A stretch of DNA of 14,706 nucleotides from Oscillospiraceae bacterium. Lineage in GTDB: Bacteria > Bacillota > Clostridia > Oscillospirales > Ruminococcaceae. This document shows, piece after piece, positions 6,053 to 13,906 of this stretch. The notes under the pieces are model-generated. The model did not search any database. It was given only the letters and a program-made list of their open reading frames with translations, and was not told where the DNA came from. Where the stretch lies: assembly GCA_900768675.1 (NCBI GenBank), contig CAAGDT010000148.1, positions 1 through 14,706 of the forward strand, given 5' to 3'. A program made the position numbers and the translations under genes. Every line of letters begins with the position of its first letter. Positions within the stretch are counted from its first letter, which is position 1.

Positions 6053-6550
6053 ATGAAAAAGGTTGGAATTATCATGGGCAGCGACAGTGACCTGCCTGTT
6101 GTAAGAAAGGCGGCGGAGGCCTGCAAGCAGTTCGGCGTGCCCTTTGAAATGCACGTTATGTCCGCCCACCGCTCCCCTGCCGAGGCTGCGGATTTCGCCA
6201 GAAATGCCCGCAAAAACGGTTTCGGAGTTCTTATAGGTGCAGCAGGCATGGCGGCGCACCTTGCAGGTGCTTTAGCGGGAAACACAGACCTGCCGGTTAT
6301 CGCCCTGCCCGTAAAGGCAAAGGCTTTAGAGGGAGTTGATTCCCTGCTCTCCTCAGTTATGATGCCGCCGGGAGTACCAGTTGCATGCGTTGGAATTGAC
6401 TGCGCTGCAAATGCAGGCTACCTGGCAGTACAGATACTTGCTGTTTCCGATGATGAGCTTGCTGCAAAATTTGCGGCATTCAAGGAGGAGCAGCACCAAA
6501 AAAATCTTGAAGCAGACAGAAAAATGCAGGAAACTGCAAAGGAAATATGA
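6053..6550 (+). CDS. purE: 5-(carboxyamino)imidazole ribonucleotide mutase / AIR carboxylase catalytic subunit
   Basis: A 165-residue PurE, which forms CAIR (4-carboxy-AIR), the substrate of PurC. Family motifs are in order: GSDSD at 9-13 (phosphate binding), SAHRSP at 37-42 with the catalytic His39, GAAGMAAHLAG at 62-72, and a Pro-rich ALPVKAKALEGVDSLLSSVMMPPGVPV segment. The SAHR signature is of the bacterial class I type, which uses N5-CAIR made by PurK, yet no purK is in view. The C-terminal block (GIDCAANAGYLAVQIL) departs from the usual IGxAGAxNAALLAAQIL of class I enzymes. Start: AAAGGA (6037-6042) precedes the ATG by 10 bases. First gene of the operon, directly after the leader terminator; its last bases (ATATGA) adjoin purC. 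Confidence 0.95.
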   Translation: MKKVGIIMGSDSDLPVVRKAAEACKQFGVPFEMHVMSAHRSPAEAADFARNARKNGFGVLIGAAGMAAHLAGALAGNTDLPVIALPVKAKALEGVDSLLSSVMMPPGVPVACVGIDCAANAGYLAVQILAVSDDELAAKFAAFKEEQHQKNLEADRKMQETAKEI

Positions 6551-6570
6551 CGAAAAGGAAGGATTTTATC

Positions 6571-7278
6571 ATGGAAAAGAAAGAACAGCTTTACGAAGGA
6601 AAGGCAAAGAAGGTTTTCGCTACCGAAAACCCCGACTACGTTATCGTATCCTACAAGGACGACGCTACTGCATTCAACGGTCTTAAAAAGGGTACAATTA
6701 CAGGCAAGGGCGTTATCAACAACAGAATGACCAACTATATGTTCGGTCTTCTCGAAAAGGCAGGTATCCCCACTCACCTTGTTGAGGAGCTTAACGACAG
6801 AGAAACCTTAGTCAAGAAGGTTGAAATCGTGCCCCTTGAGGTAATTGTAAGAAACGTTGCGGCAGGAAGCTTTTCCAAGAAGCTTGGTATCGAAGAGGGC
6901 ACTCCCTTAAAGCAGCCTACTTTAGAGTTCAGCTACAAGAACGACGACCTGGGCGACCCCTTTATCAACGATTATTATGCACTCGGACTTGGACTTGCTA
7001 CCAAGGAAGAGATTGATACTATCACAAAGTACGCTTTTGCTGTCAACGACTTTATGCTTGACTTCTTCAAGAAGCTTGGCGTTGACCTTATCGACTTCAA
7101 GCTTGAATTCGGAAGATTCAAGGGCGAAATCGTTCTTGCTGACGAAATTTCTCCCGACACCTGCCGTTTCTGGGATTCCAAGACCCACGAAAAGCTTGAC
7201 AAGGACCGCTTCCGCCGTGATATGGGCGGAGTTGAGGACGCATATAAAGAGATTATGAAGAGAATAATGGGAGAATGA
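6571..7278 (+). CDS. purC: SAICAR synthetase
   Basis: A 235-residue phosphoribosylaminoimidazole-succinocarboxamide synthase. It joins CAIR and aspartate with ATP to give SAICAR. Diagnostic segments: YEGKAKKVF near residues 8-16 (nucleotide loop), VRNVAAGSFSKKLGI, GVDLIDFKLEFGRF and ADEISPDTCRFWD. Length equals that of typical bacterial PurC. The frame also contains an ATG at 6547 overlapping the purE stop. The start at 6571 is preferred because AAGGAAGGA lies 8 bases upstream and the protein then begins MEKKEQLYEGKAKK like its relatives. The next gene starts 61 bases later. PurB, which acts on the product, is not encoded here. Confidence 0.95.
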   Translation: MEKKEQLYEGKAKKVFATENPDYVIVSYKDDATAFNGLKKGTITGKGVINNRMTNYMFGLLEKAGIPTHLVEELNDRETLVKKVEIVPLEVIVRNVAAGSFSKKLGIEEGTPLKQPTLEFSYKNDDLGDPFINDYYALGLGLATKEEIDTITKYAFAVNDFMLDFFKKLGVDLIDFKLEFGRFKGEIVLADEISPDTCRFWDSKTHEKLDKDRFRRDMGGVEDAYKEIMKRIMGE

Positions 7279-7339
7279 TTTCTCTTTTTGTGCAGTTCTT
7301 CTTACTCGCAGACTACTCCAAAGGAAAGGAACTTAATTT

Positions 7340-8761
7340 ATGGGAGGATTTTTCGGCGCGGCTTCAAGAAACGACTGTGTAACAGATGTTTTTTTCGGAA
7401 CCGACTACCACTCGCATTTAGGAACAAGGAGAGGCGGTATGGCTGCCTACTCTCCGGAGCTTGGGTTTCAGCGCTATATCCACAGCATTGAAAACTCGCC
7501 CTTCAGAACAAAATTTGAAAACGACGCAGCCTCTATGAAGGCTAACCTTTGCATAGGCTGCATCAGCGACACCGACCCGCAGCCTATTCTTGTTACATCA
7601 AAGCTTGGACTTTACGCAATCTGCACCATAGGCATAATAAATAACGCCGGTGAGCTTGCAAAGGAGCTGCTTGACGGCGGCTGCCCCAACTTTGAGGCTA
7701 TGAGCAGCGGCAATATCAACTCGGGAGCAATTATCGGCGCACTTATTGCACAGAAGGATACCCTTACCGAGGGCATACGCTATGCTCAGGAAAAGATTGA
7801 CGGCACAATGTCCCTTATGATTCTTACAAAGGACGGCATTATCGCTGCAAGGGACAAGAAGGGCAGACTTCCCATAATCGCAGGAAAGCGGGAGGACGGC
7901 TTCTGCTTCTCCTTTGAGTCCTTTGCCTTCCAGAAGCTGGGCTACACCACTTACAGGGAGCTTATGCCGGGAGAAATTGCGAAGATTACTCCCGATAAGT
8001 TCGAGACCCTCGAAAAGGGCTGGGAGGATATGAAGATATGCACCTTCCTCTGGACCTATTACGGCTATCCGAATGCAGTTTACGAGGGCGTTACCGTTGA
8101 AACCATGCGTACTCGCAACGGGGAGATTATGGCGGAAACGGATATGAAAAACGGACGGCTGCCGGACGTTGACTATATCTGCGGCGTTCCCGATTCCGGC
8201 GTTCCTCATGCAATCGGATACGCAAACAGAAGCGGTATCCCCTTTGCAAGACCTTTTATAAAGTATACGCCAACCTGGCCCAGAAGCTTTATGCCACAGA
8301 ACCAGTCCATGAGAAATCAGGTTGCAAAGATGAAGCTTATCCCTGTTCACGAGCTTATCGAGGGCAAGAAGCTCTTATTCGTTGACGACAGTATCGTAAG
8401 AGGAACGCAGATGCGTGAAACCGTGGAATTTCTCTACGAGAACGGCGCAAAGGAAGTGCACATGCGCTCCGCCTGCCCGCCCATTATGTACGGCTGCAAA
8501 TACCTGAACTTTTCAAGAAGCACCTCGGAGCTTGAGCTTATTGCAAGGCAGATTATCCACGAGGCAGAGGGCGAAGAAGGCATAAAGTATATCGAGGAAT
8601 ACAGCGATTCCTCTACGGAAAGAGGCAAGAAGCTGCGGGACGAAATCTGCCGCAGACTTAAGCTTACCTCGCTTGAATTCCAGTCCCTTGAAGGCACAGA
8701 AAGAGCGGTGGGACTTCCCGCCTGCAAGCTCTGCACCTACTGCTGGAACGGAAAGGAATGA
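7340..8761 (+). CDS. PurF-like paralogue with inactivated glutaminase domain
   Basis: A 473-residue homologue of amidophosphoribosyltransferase, colinear with the PurF encoded next to it. The phosphoribosyltransferase half is intact: GVPDSGVPHAIGYANRSGIP near 282-301, RSFMPQNQSMRNQ near 315-327 (PRPP flexible loop) and FVDDSIVRGT at 347-356. Cys234, Cys386, Cys462 and Cys465 match the four cysteines that bind the 4Fe-4S cluster in Bacillus PurF. The N-terminal half is degenerate. It begins M-GGFFG where PurF has CGVFG, so the nucleophilic Cys is Gly. The Arg of HVRYGTTG, the Asn-Gly oxyanion pair of AHNGN and the Asp of TTSDTE all have no equivalent. Glutamine hydrolysis is therefore very unlikely. 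It could use free ammonia or another amine, regulate PurF, or pair with it. The stop overlaps the purF start by 4 bases. Length and intact frame argue against a pseudogene. Confidence 0.85.
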   Translation: MGGFFGAASRNDCVTDVFFGTDYHSHLGTRRGGMAAYSPELGFQRYIHSIENSPFRTKFENDAASMKANLCIGCISDTDPQPILVTSKLGLYAICTIGIINNAGELAKELLDGGCPNFEAMSSGNINSGAIIGALIAQKDTLTEGIRYAQEKIDGTMSLMILTKDGIIAARDKKGRLPIIAGKREDGFCFSFESFAFQKLGYTTYRELMPGEIAKITPDKFETLEKGWEDMKICTFLWTYYGYPNAVYEGVTVETMRTRNGEIMAETDMKNGRLPDVDYICGVPDSGVPHAIGYANRSGIPFARPFIKYTPTWPRSFMPQNQSMRNQVAKMKLIPVHELIEGKKLLFVDDSIVRGTQMRETVEFLYENGAKEVHMRSACPPIMYGCKYLNFSRSTSELELIARQIIHEAEGEEGIKYIEEYSDSSTERGKKLRDEICRRLKLTSLEFQSLEGTERAVGLPACKLCTYCWNGKE

Positions 8762-10218
8762 TTTTTTTGGACAAGCTCTTACACGAAGAATGCGGCGTTT
8801 TCGGCGTATTCGCAAACAAGAAGTCAAACGTTGCCGCAACCGCTTATTACGGTCTTTTTGCATTACAGCACAGAGGACAGGAAAGCTGCGGAATTGTGGT
8901 TAACGACGACGGGGTTTTCAACTCCTACAAAGACGTAGGACTTGTCAACGACGTTTTTACTCCCGAAATACTGGGAAATTTAGGTCTCGGAAATATGGCG
9001 GTGGGTCATGTCAGATACGGCACAACAGGCGCCAACGCAAGGCTTAATGCACAGCCCATTCTTGTGAACCATTTCAAGGGCAGAATGGCGCTGGCGCATA
9101 ACGGAAACCTTGTAAATACCTATGAGCTGCGGCACGAGCTGGAGCTTGCCGGCTCTATCTTCCACACCACCAGCGACACCGAGGTTATCTCCTATCTTAT
9201 AACAAAGGAACGGCTTGGCGCACCCTCAATTGAGGAAGCAGTAAACCGTGCTATGAATAAAATCAAGGGCGCTTACTCTCTTGTAATAATGTCCCCCGCT
9301 AAGCTTATTGCAGCAAGAGACGAAAACGGCTTCAGACCCCTTTGCTACGGCGTTACCGAGGACGGTACCTATATCGTGGCTTCGGAAAGCTGCGCTTTAG
9401 ACGCAGTAAGCGCTAAATTCGTAAGGGATATTGAACCCGGCGAAATAGTTATTTTCGACGAGAAGGGTATCCGCTCAATTACAGACCACTGCAACAAAAA
9501 GCCGAAAACCCTCTGCGTTTTTGAGTATATCTACTTTGCCCGCCCCGATTCCGTTATAGACGGCGCTTCGGTACATGAGGCAAGGCTAAGGGCAGGAGCT
9601 TTTCTCGCCCTTGAACACCCTGTACAGGCGGATATAGTAATCGGCGTTCCCGATTCGGGACTTGACGCAGCTATCGGCTATTCAAGGCAGTCGGGCATAC
9701 CCTACGGTATAGGCTTTATCAAGAACAAGTATATCGGAAGAACCTTTATTTCTCCCGGTCAGTCAGCCCGTGAGGACAAGGTAAGAATAAAGCTTAACGC
9801 TGTTTCAAGCGTTGTCAAAGGCAAGCGGGTCGTGCTTATAGACGACTCCATTGTAAGGGGCACAACAAGCGGCAGAATTGTAAAGCTGCTGAGAGAAGCG
9901 GGAGCTTCCGAGGTACACATGAGAGTTTCTGCGCCCCCCTTCCTTAACCCCTGCTACTACGGCACGGACATAGACTCACGGGAGAATCTTATCGCCTGCC
10001 ACCACACGGTAGAGGAGATAAGCGAAATTATCGGTGCTGACTCCTTAGGCTACCTTAGCGTTGACAACGCAAGAAAGCTTGCGGTACATTGTAACGGAAG
10101 CTGCGGCGAGGGCTACTGCACAGCCTGCTTCAACGGCGAATACCCTACCGAGATACCCTCGGAGATGCACAAGGACAGATTTGAACAGAAAATAAGCGAA
10201 AACAAAGGGAAAAGCTGA
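8758..10218 (+). CDS. purF: Amidophosphoribosyltransferase (glutamine PRPP amidotransferase)
   Basis: A 486-residue enzyme of the committed step: PRPP plus glutamine gives phosphoribosylamine. Residues 1-11 are a short propeptide, cleaved to expose Cys12 of CGVFG, the N-terminal nucleophile. The glutamine site is complete: HVRYGTTG with Arg86, AHNGN with Asn115-Gly116 (oxyanion hole) and TTSDTE with Asp140. The PRPP half has GVPDSGLDAAIGY near 296-308, RTFISPGQSAR near 328-338 and IDDSIVRGTT at 361-370. Cys253, Cys399, Cys454 and Cys457 fit the Bacillus-type oxygen-sensitive 4Fe-4S site, as expected in an anaerobe. It starts inside the stop of the paralogue (ATGA), so its translation is probably coupled. 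The weak ribosome site is GGAAAGGA within the paralogue's last codons. Confidence 0.96.
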   Translation: MIFLDKLLHEECGVFGVFANKKSNVAATAYYGLFALQHRGQESCGIVVNDDGVFNSYKDVGLVNDVFTPEILGNLGLGNMAVGHVRYGTTGANARLNAQPILVNHFKGRMALAHNGNLVNTYELRHELELAGSIFHTTSDTEVISYLITKERLGAPSIEEAVNRAMNKIKGAYSLVIMSPAKLIAARDENGFRPLCYGVTEDGTYIVASESCALDAVSAKFVRDIEPGEIVIFDEKGIRSITDHCNKKPKTLCVFEYIYFARPDSVIDGASVHEARLRAGAFLALEHPVQADIVIGVPDSGLDAAIGYSRQSGIPYGIGFIKNKYIGRTFISPGQSAREDKVRIKLNAVSSVVKGKRVVLIDDSIVRGTTSGRIVKLLREAGASEVHMRVSAPPFLNPCYYGTDIDSRENLIACHHTVEEISEIIGADSLGYLSVDNARKLAVHCNGSCGEGYCTACFNGEYPTEIPSEMHKDRFEQKISENKGKS

Positions 10219-10269
10219 TTAAATAACAAATCGGTAATTCCTTAACCGTAATGAAAGGTTGGTTACATT

Positions 10270-11307
10270 ATGAAAAACAGTCATTCCGAAAGCTACAAGG
10301 CAGCAGGCGTTGACGTTACCGCAGGCTATGAGTCGGTAAAGCTTATGAAAAAGCACGTCGAGCGCACCAATATCCCCGGAGTTCTTGACGGAATAGGCGG
10401 CTTCGGCGGTCTTTTCCAGCTTGACACCGCAGGAATTGAAAACCCCGTTCTGGTTTCCGGAACAGACGGCGTAGGAACAAAGATAAAGCTTGCGTTCCTG
10501 CTGGACAAGCACGACACTATCGGTATCGACGCAGTTGCTATGTGCGTTAACGACATTATCTGTTGCGGCGCAAAGCCACTTATTTTCCTGGATTACATCG
10601 CCTGCGGCAAAAACAACCCCGAAAAGATTGCTGATATTGTAAAGGGCGTTGCAGAGGGCTGCGTTCAGGCGGGCTGCGCTCTTATCGGCGGCGAAACCGC
10701 TGAGCACCCCGGTCTTATGCCCGAGGACGAGTACGACGTTGCAGGCTTCAGCACAGGCGTTGTTGACAAGAGCAAGATAATAGACAACAACACAGTAGCA
10801 GAGGGCGACGCAATTATCGGACTTGCCTCCACAGGCGTTCACTCCAACGGCTTCTCCCTTGTAAGAAAGGTGTTCAATATCAACAGCAAGAAAGTTTTAG
10901 ACGAGGTTCTTCCCGACGGAAAGACCTTAGGCGAAACCCTCCTTACTCCTACGCAGATTTATGTAAAGCCCGTACTTGAACTTATAAAGCAGGTACAGGT
11001 TAAGGCAATCAGCCACATCACAGGCGGCGGCTTCTACGAAAATATCCCACGGTCTATCCCCGAGGGCTATACTGCCGCTATAAAGAAGGACAGCTATCCT
11101 GTTCCCTATATCTTTAAGCTTTTGCAGGAGCGGGGCGGTATCGACGAGCACGATATGTACAATACCTTTAATATGGGTATCGGTATGTCAATTGTTGTTC
11201 CCAAGGCTGACGCAGAAAAATCCGTAAAGCTTATGGAAGGCTTCGGCATCAAGGCATGGGTTATCGGAGAAATCAGAAAATCCGAGGAAGCTATCGTTAT
11301 TGAATAA
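10270..11307 (+). CDS. purM: Phosphoribosylformylglycinamidine cyclo-ligase (AIR synthetase)
   Basis: A 345-residue PurM, which closes the imidazole ring of FGAM with ATP to give AIR. Recognisable blocks: YKAAGVDVTAGYESV at the N-terminus, GIGGFGGLFQLD, the glycine-rich VSGTDGVGTKIKLAF, GGETAEHPGLM, STGVHSNGFSLVRKV and SHITGGGFYENIPR. Length is normal. A 51-base gap separates it from purF, and AAAGG lies before the ATG. The enzyme that makes its substrate (PurL or PurSQL) is not in this window, so that gene must lie beyond it or elsewhere. Confidence 0.96.
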   Translation: MKNSHSESYKAAGVDVTAGYESVKLMKKHVERTNIPGVLDGIGGFGGLFQLDTAGIENPVLVSGTDGVGTKIKLAFLLDKHDTIGIDAVAMCVNDIICCGAKPLIFLDYIACGKNNPEKIADIVKGVAEGCVQAGCALIGGETAEHPGLMPEDEYDVAGFSTGVVDKSKIIDNNTVAEGDAIIGLASTGVHSNGFSLVRKVFNINSKKVLDEVLPDGKTLGETLLTPTQIYVKPVLELIKQVQVKAISHITGGGFYENIPRSIPEGYTAAIKKDSYPVPYIFKLLQERGGIDEHDMYNTFNMGIGMSIVVPKADAEKSVKLMEGFGIKAWVIGEIRKSEEAIVIE

Positions 11308-11325
11308 TCCGAAAAGGACAGAAAT

Positions 11326-11952
11326 ATGAAGAATATTGCAGTTCTCGTTTCCGGCGGCGGAACGAATTTACAGGCGCTTATTGACGCCCAGAAGCGGGGA
11401 GAGCTTGGCGATGGAAAAATAACCTGCGTTATCTCCTCAAAGGAGGGTGCTTACGCACTTGAACGTGCGAAAAATAACGGTATAAAGGCGCTTACACTTA
11501 TCCGTAAGGACTACCCGGATATTGCCGCTTACAGTAAGGCTATGACTGAGCTTTTGCAGGCGGAAAAAGCGGACCTTGTGGTGTATGCGGGCTTTATGAC
11601 TATCCTTGACGAGCAGGTCTGCCGTGCATTCCCAAACAAGATGATAAACGTACACCCTGCCCTTATTCCCTCATTCTGCGGAAAGGGATTTTACGGGCTT
11701 CACGTTCACGAGGCTGCCCTTGCTAAGGGCGTTAAGCTTACGGGAGCAACTGTGCATTTCGTAACGGAGGAATGTGACGGAGGTCCTATCATACTGCAAA
11801 AAGCAGTAGAGGTAAAAAACGGAGACACTCCCGAAATTCTCCAGAAGCGGGTTATGCAGGATGCGGAGTGGAAAATTCTGCCTAAGGCAGTACAGCTTTT
11901 CTGCGACGGAAAAATAACCGTTGAAAACGGACATACGATTATAAACGACTAA
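11326..11952 (+). CDS. purN: Phosphoribosylglycinamide formyltransferase (GAR transformylase)
   Basis: A 208-residue folate-dependent enzyme that formylates GAR using 10-formyl-tetrahydrofolate. SGGGTNLQALI at 9-19 binds the substrate phosphate. The catalytic set is present: Asn108 and His110 in INVHPALIPSF, and Asp151 in CDGGPIIL. The segment after the catalytic loop reads CGKGFYGLHVHEAAL, a variant with an extra insert compared with the common KGLHTHERAL form. Eighteen bases separate it from purM, with AAAAGGA as ribosome site. A full-length enzyme; no sign of damage. Confidence 0.95.
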   Translation: MKNIAVLVSGGGTNLQALIDAQKRGELGDGKITCVISSKEGAYALERAKNNGIKALTLIRKDYPDIAAYSKAMTELLQAEKADLVVYAGFMTILDEQVCRAFPNKMINVHPALIPSFCGKGFYGLHVHEAALAKGVKLTGATVHFVTEECDGGPIILQKAVEVKNGDTPEILQKRVMQDAEWKILPKAVQLFCDGKITVENGHTIIND

Positions 11953-11972
11953 GACAGAAAGGACGCAAAGCT

Positions 11973-12689
11973 ATGGAAATCAACTCTATCGAAAAGGAAC
12001 TGAAAAGCCTCGAATACCACGGCAGAGGCATTATGCTTGGCAAATCCCCTGACGGAAAGAAAGCCGTTATTGCTTATTTTATTATGGGCAGAAGCGAAAA
12101 CAGCCGCAACCGTGTGTTTGTTGAGGAAGGAGAGGGCATAAGAACAGAGGCCTTCGACCCCTCGAAAATGGTTGACCCTCACCTTATTATCTACGCTCCC
12201 GTAAGAGTTCTCGGCAACAAGACAATTGTTACCAACGGCGACCAGACCGACACAATCTATGAGCTTATGGACAAGCAGCAGACCTTTGAGCAGGCGCTTC
12301 GCACCCGTGAGTTTGAGGACGACTGCCCCAACTACACACCCAGAATTTCAGGCATTATCCATCTTGATAACGGCTCTATGAACTATGCTATGTCCATTCT
12401 CAAAAGCGACGACGGAGACGCTTCCTGCTGCATAAGAAACACCTTCGCATACAGCGCACCCAAGGCAGGAGAAGCAAGATTTATCCACACCTACAAGGCT
12501 GCCGGTAATCCCCTACCCAGCTTCGAGGGCGAGCCTAAGAAGGTTGCTGTCCCCGACGTGGATATTGATACATTCACAAAGCTTGTATGGGACAATCTTA
12601 ACGCTGACAACAAGGTTTCCCTCTTCACAAGATACATTGACATTGAAACAGGCAAGTACGAAAGCAGAATTGTAAACAAGAACGTTTAA
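11973..12689 (+). CDS. purO: IMP cyclohydrolase, PurO-type
   Basis: A 238-residue protein resembling the PurO/IMP cyclohydrolase-like family (Pfam IMP_cyclohyd), best known from methanogens. It is unrelated to the cyclohydrolase half of bacterial PurH and has an N-terminal-nucleophile-like fold. It would close the ring of FAICAR to IMP, the last step of the pathway. The strongest visible signature is the N-terminal block YHGRGIMLG near residues 15-23, followed by AVIAYFIMGRSENSRNRVF near 31-49. The latter contains the MGRS..SRNR motif of the family. CCIRNTFAY and FTRYIDIETG occur later. It precedes the AICAR transformylase by 19 bases, so the two replace PurH as a pair. AGAAAGGACG supplies the ribosome site. 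Family call is from motif memory; the genomic context strongly agrees. Confidence 0.85.
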   Translation: MEINSIEKELKSLEYHGRGIMLGKSPDGKKAVIAYFIMGRSENSRNRVFVEEGEGIRTEAFDPSKMVDPHLIIYAPVRVLGNKTIVTNGDQTDTIYELMDKQQTFEQALRTREFEDDCPNYTPRISGIIHLDNGSMNYAMSILKSDDGDASCCIRNTFAYSAPKAGEARFIHTYKAAGNPLPSFEGEPKKVAVPDVDIDTFTKLVWDNLNADNKVSLFTRYIDIETGKYESRIVNKNV

Positions 12690-12708
12690 ACGGAAAGGAA
12701 TACGGGAA

Positions 12709-13884
12709 ATGAAAGAACTGGAATTAAAGTACGGCTGTAACCCTAATCAGAAGCCCTCAAGAATTTTTATGGAAAAGGGCGAGCTTCCTATTGAAGTACT
12801 GAACGGTAAGCCCGGCTATATCAACTTTATGGACGCATTCAACGGCTGGCAGCTTGTAAAGGAGCTTAAAAAGGCTACGGGACTTCCTGCGGCAACCTCC
12901 TTCAAGCACGTTTCCCCCGCAGGCGCAGCAGTTGGTCTGCCCCTTACTGATGTATTAAAGAAAATCTACTGGGTTGACGATTTAGGCGAGCTTTCTCCCC
13001 TTGCCTGCGCTTATGCAAGAGCAAGAGGCGCAGACAGAATGTCCTCCTACGGCGACTTTATCGCCCTTTCCGACGTCTGCGACGTGTCCACCGCAAAGAT
13101 GATTCAGCGAGAGGTTTCCGACGGCGTTATCGCTCCAGGCTACGAAGATGAAGCCCTTGAAATACTGAAATCCAAGAGAAAAGGCACCTACAATATTATA
13201 AAGATTGACGAAAACTATGTTCCCGAGCCTATTGAGCATAAGCAGGTTTTCGGAATTACCTTTGAGCAGGGCAGAAACGAGCTTGTAATTAACGACGAGC
13301 TTTTCGCAAATATGGTTACCGAGAACAAGAACCTGCCCGAAAGCGCAAAGACCGACCTTGCTATTGCACTTATCACCCTTAAGTACACCCAGTCCAACTC
13401 CGTAGCTTACGCCTGCGGCGGTCAGGCTATCGGTATCGGTGCAGGTCAGCAGTCCCGTATCCACTGCACACGCTTAGCAGGACAGAAGGCTGACAACTGG
13501 TACTTAAGACAGTCCCCCCAGGTTCTCGGACTTCAGTTCGTTGACACAATCCGCCGTGCAGACAGAGACAACACAATCGACCTTTATATAGGCGAGGACT
13601 ATATGGACGTGCTTGCTGAGGGCGAATGGCAGAAGTGGTTCAAGGTTAAGCCAGAAGTATTCACAAGAGAAGAAAAGAGAGCATGGCTTGACACAATGAA
13701 GGGCGTAGCTCTCGGCTCAGACGCCTTCTTCCCCTTCGGCGACAACATTGAAAGAGCACACAAGAGCGGAGTAGAATATATCGCTCAGCCCGGCGGCTCA
13801 ATCCGTGACGATAACGTTATCGAAACCTGCAACAAGTACGGAATCGCTATGGCGTTTACGGGAATAAGACTGTTCCACCACTAA
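12709..13884 (+). CDS. Free-standing AICAR transformylase (C-terminal half of PurH)
   Basis: A 391-residue phosphoribosylaminoimidazolecarboxamide formyltransferase that converts AICAR to FAICAR with 10-formyl-tetrahydrofolate. It begins at the transformylase domain (LKYGCNPNQKPS at 6-17) and has no N-terminal MGS-like cyclohydrolase domain. The catalytic pair Lys66-His67 lies in ATSFKHVSPAGAAVG. Other family blocks are DRMSSYGDFIALSD, TQSNSVAYACGGQAIGIGAGQQSR, and GGSIRDDNVIE near the C-terminus. Its residue length is that of the isolated transformylase domain. Such stand-alone forms are sometimes named purV. The gene follows the PurO-type cyclohydrolase with AAAGGAA before the ATG. Confidence 0.93.
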   Translation: MKELELKYGCNPNQKPSRIFMEKGELPIEVLNGKPGYINFMDAFNGWQLVKELKKATGLPAATSFKHVSPAGAAVGLPLTDVLKKIYWVDDLGELSPLACAYARARGADRMSSYGDFIALSDVCDVSTAKMIQREVSDGVIAPGYEDEALEILKSKRKGTYNIIKIDENYVPEPIEHKQVFGITFEQGRNELVINDELFANMVTENKNLPESAKTDLAIALITLKYTQSNSVAYACGGQAIGIGAGQQSRIHCTRLAGQKADNWYLRQSPQVLGLQFVDTIRRADRDNTIDLYIGEDYMDVLAEGEWQKWFKVKPEVFTREEKRAWLDTMKGVALGSDAFFPFGDNIERAHKSGVEYIAQPGGSIRDDNVIETCNKYGIAMAFTGIRLFHH

Positions 13885-13906
13885 TCCATAGGGAAAGGAC
13901 AGCGAA

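Noticed and set aside
7340..7360. Mis-called start hiding a catalytic Cys in the PurF paralogue
   Set aside because: AAAGGAAAGGAAC precedes this ATG, GGFFG aligns directly with CGVFG, and the other glutamine-site residues are lost too, so a different start would not restore activity.
7598..8350. 250-codon minus-strand frame opposite the PurF paralogue
   Set aside because: It is antisense to a clear PurF-family protein. Other purine genes here (purF, purM and the transformylase) also have long antisense frames, consistent with a codon-bias artefact.
10219..10842. 207-codon minus-strand frame over the start of purM
   Set aside because: Antisense shadow of purM; Cys/Val/Asn-rich composition without domain features.
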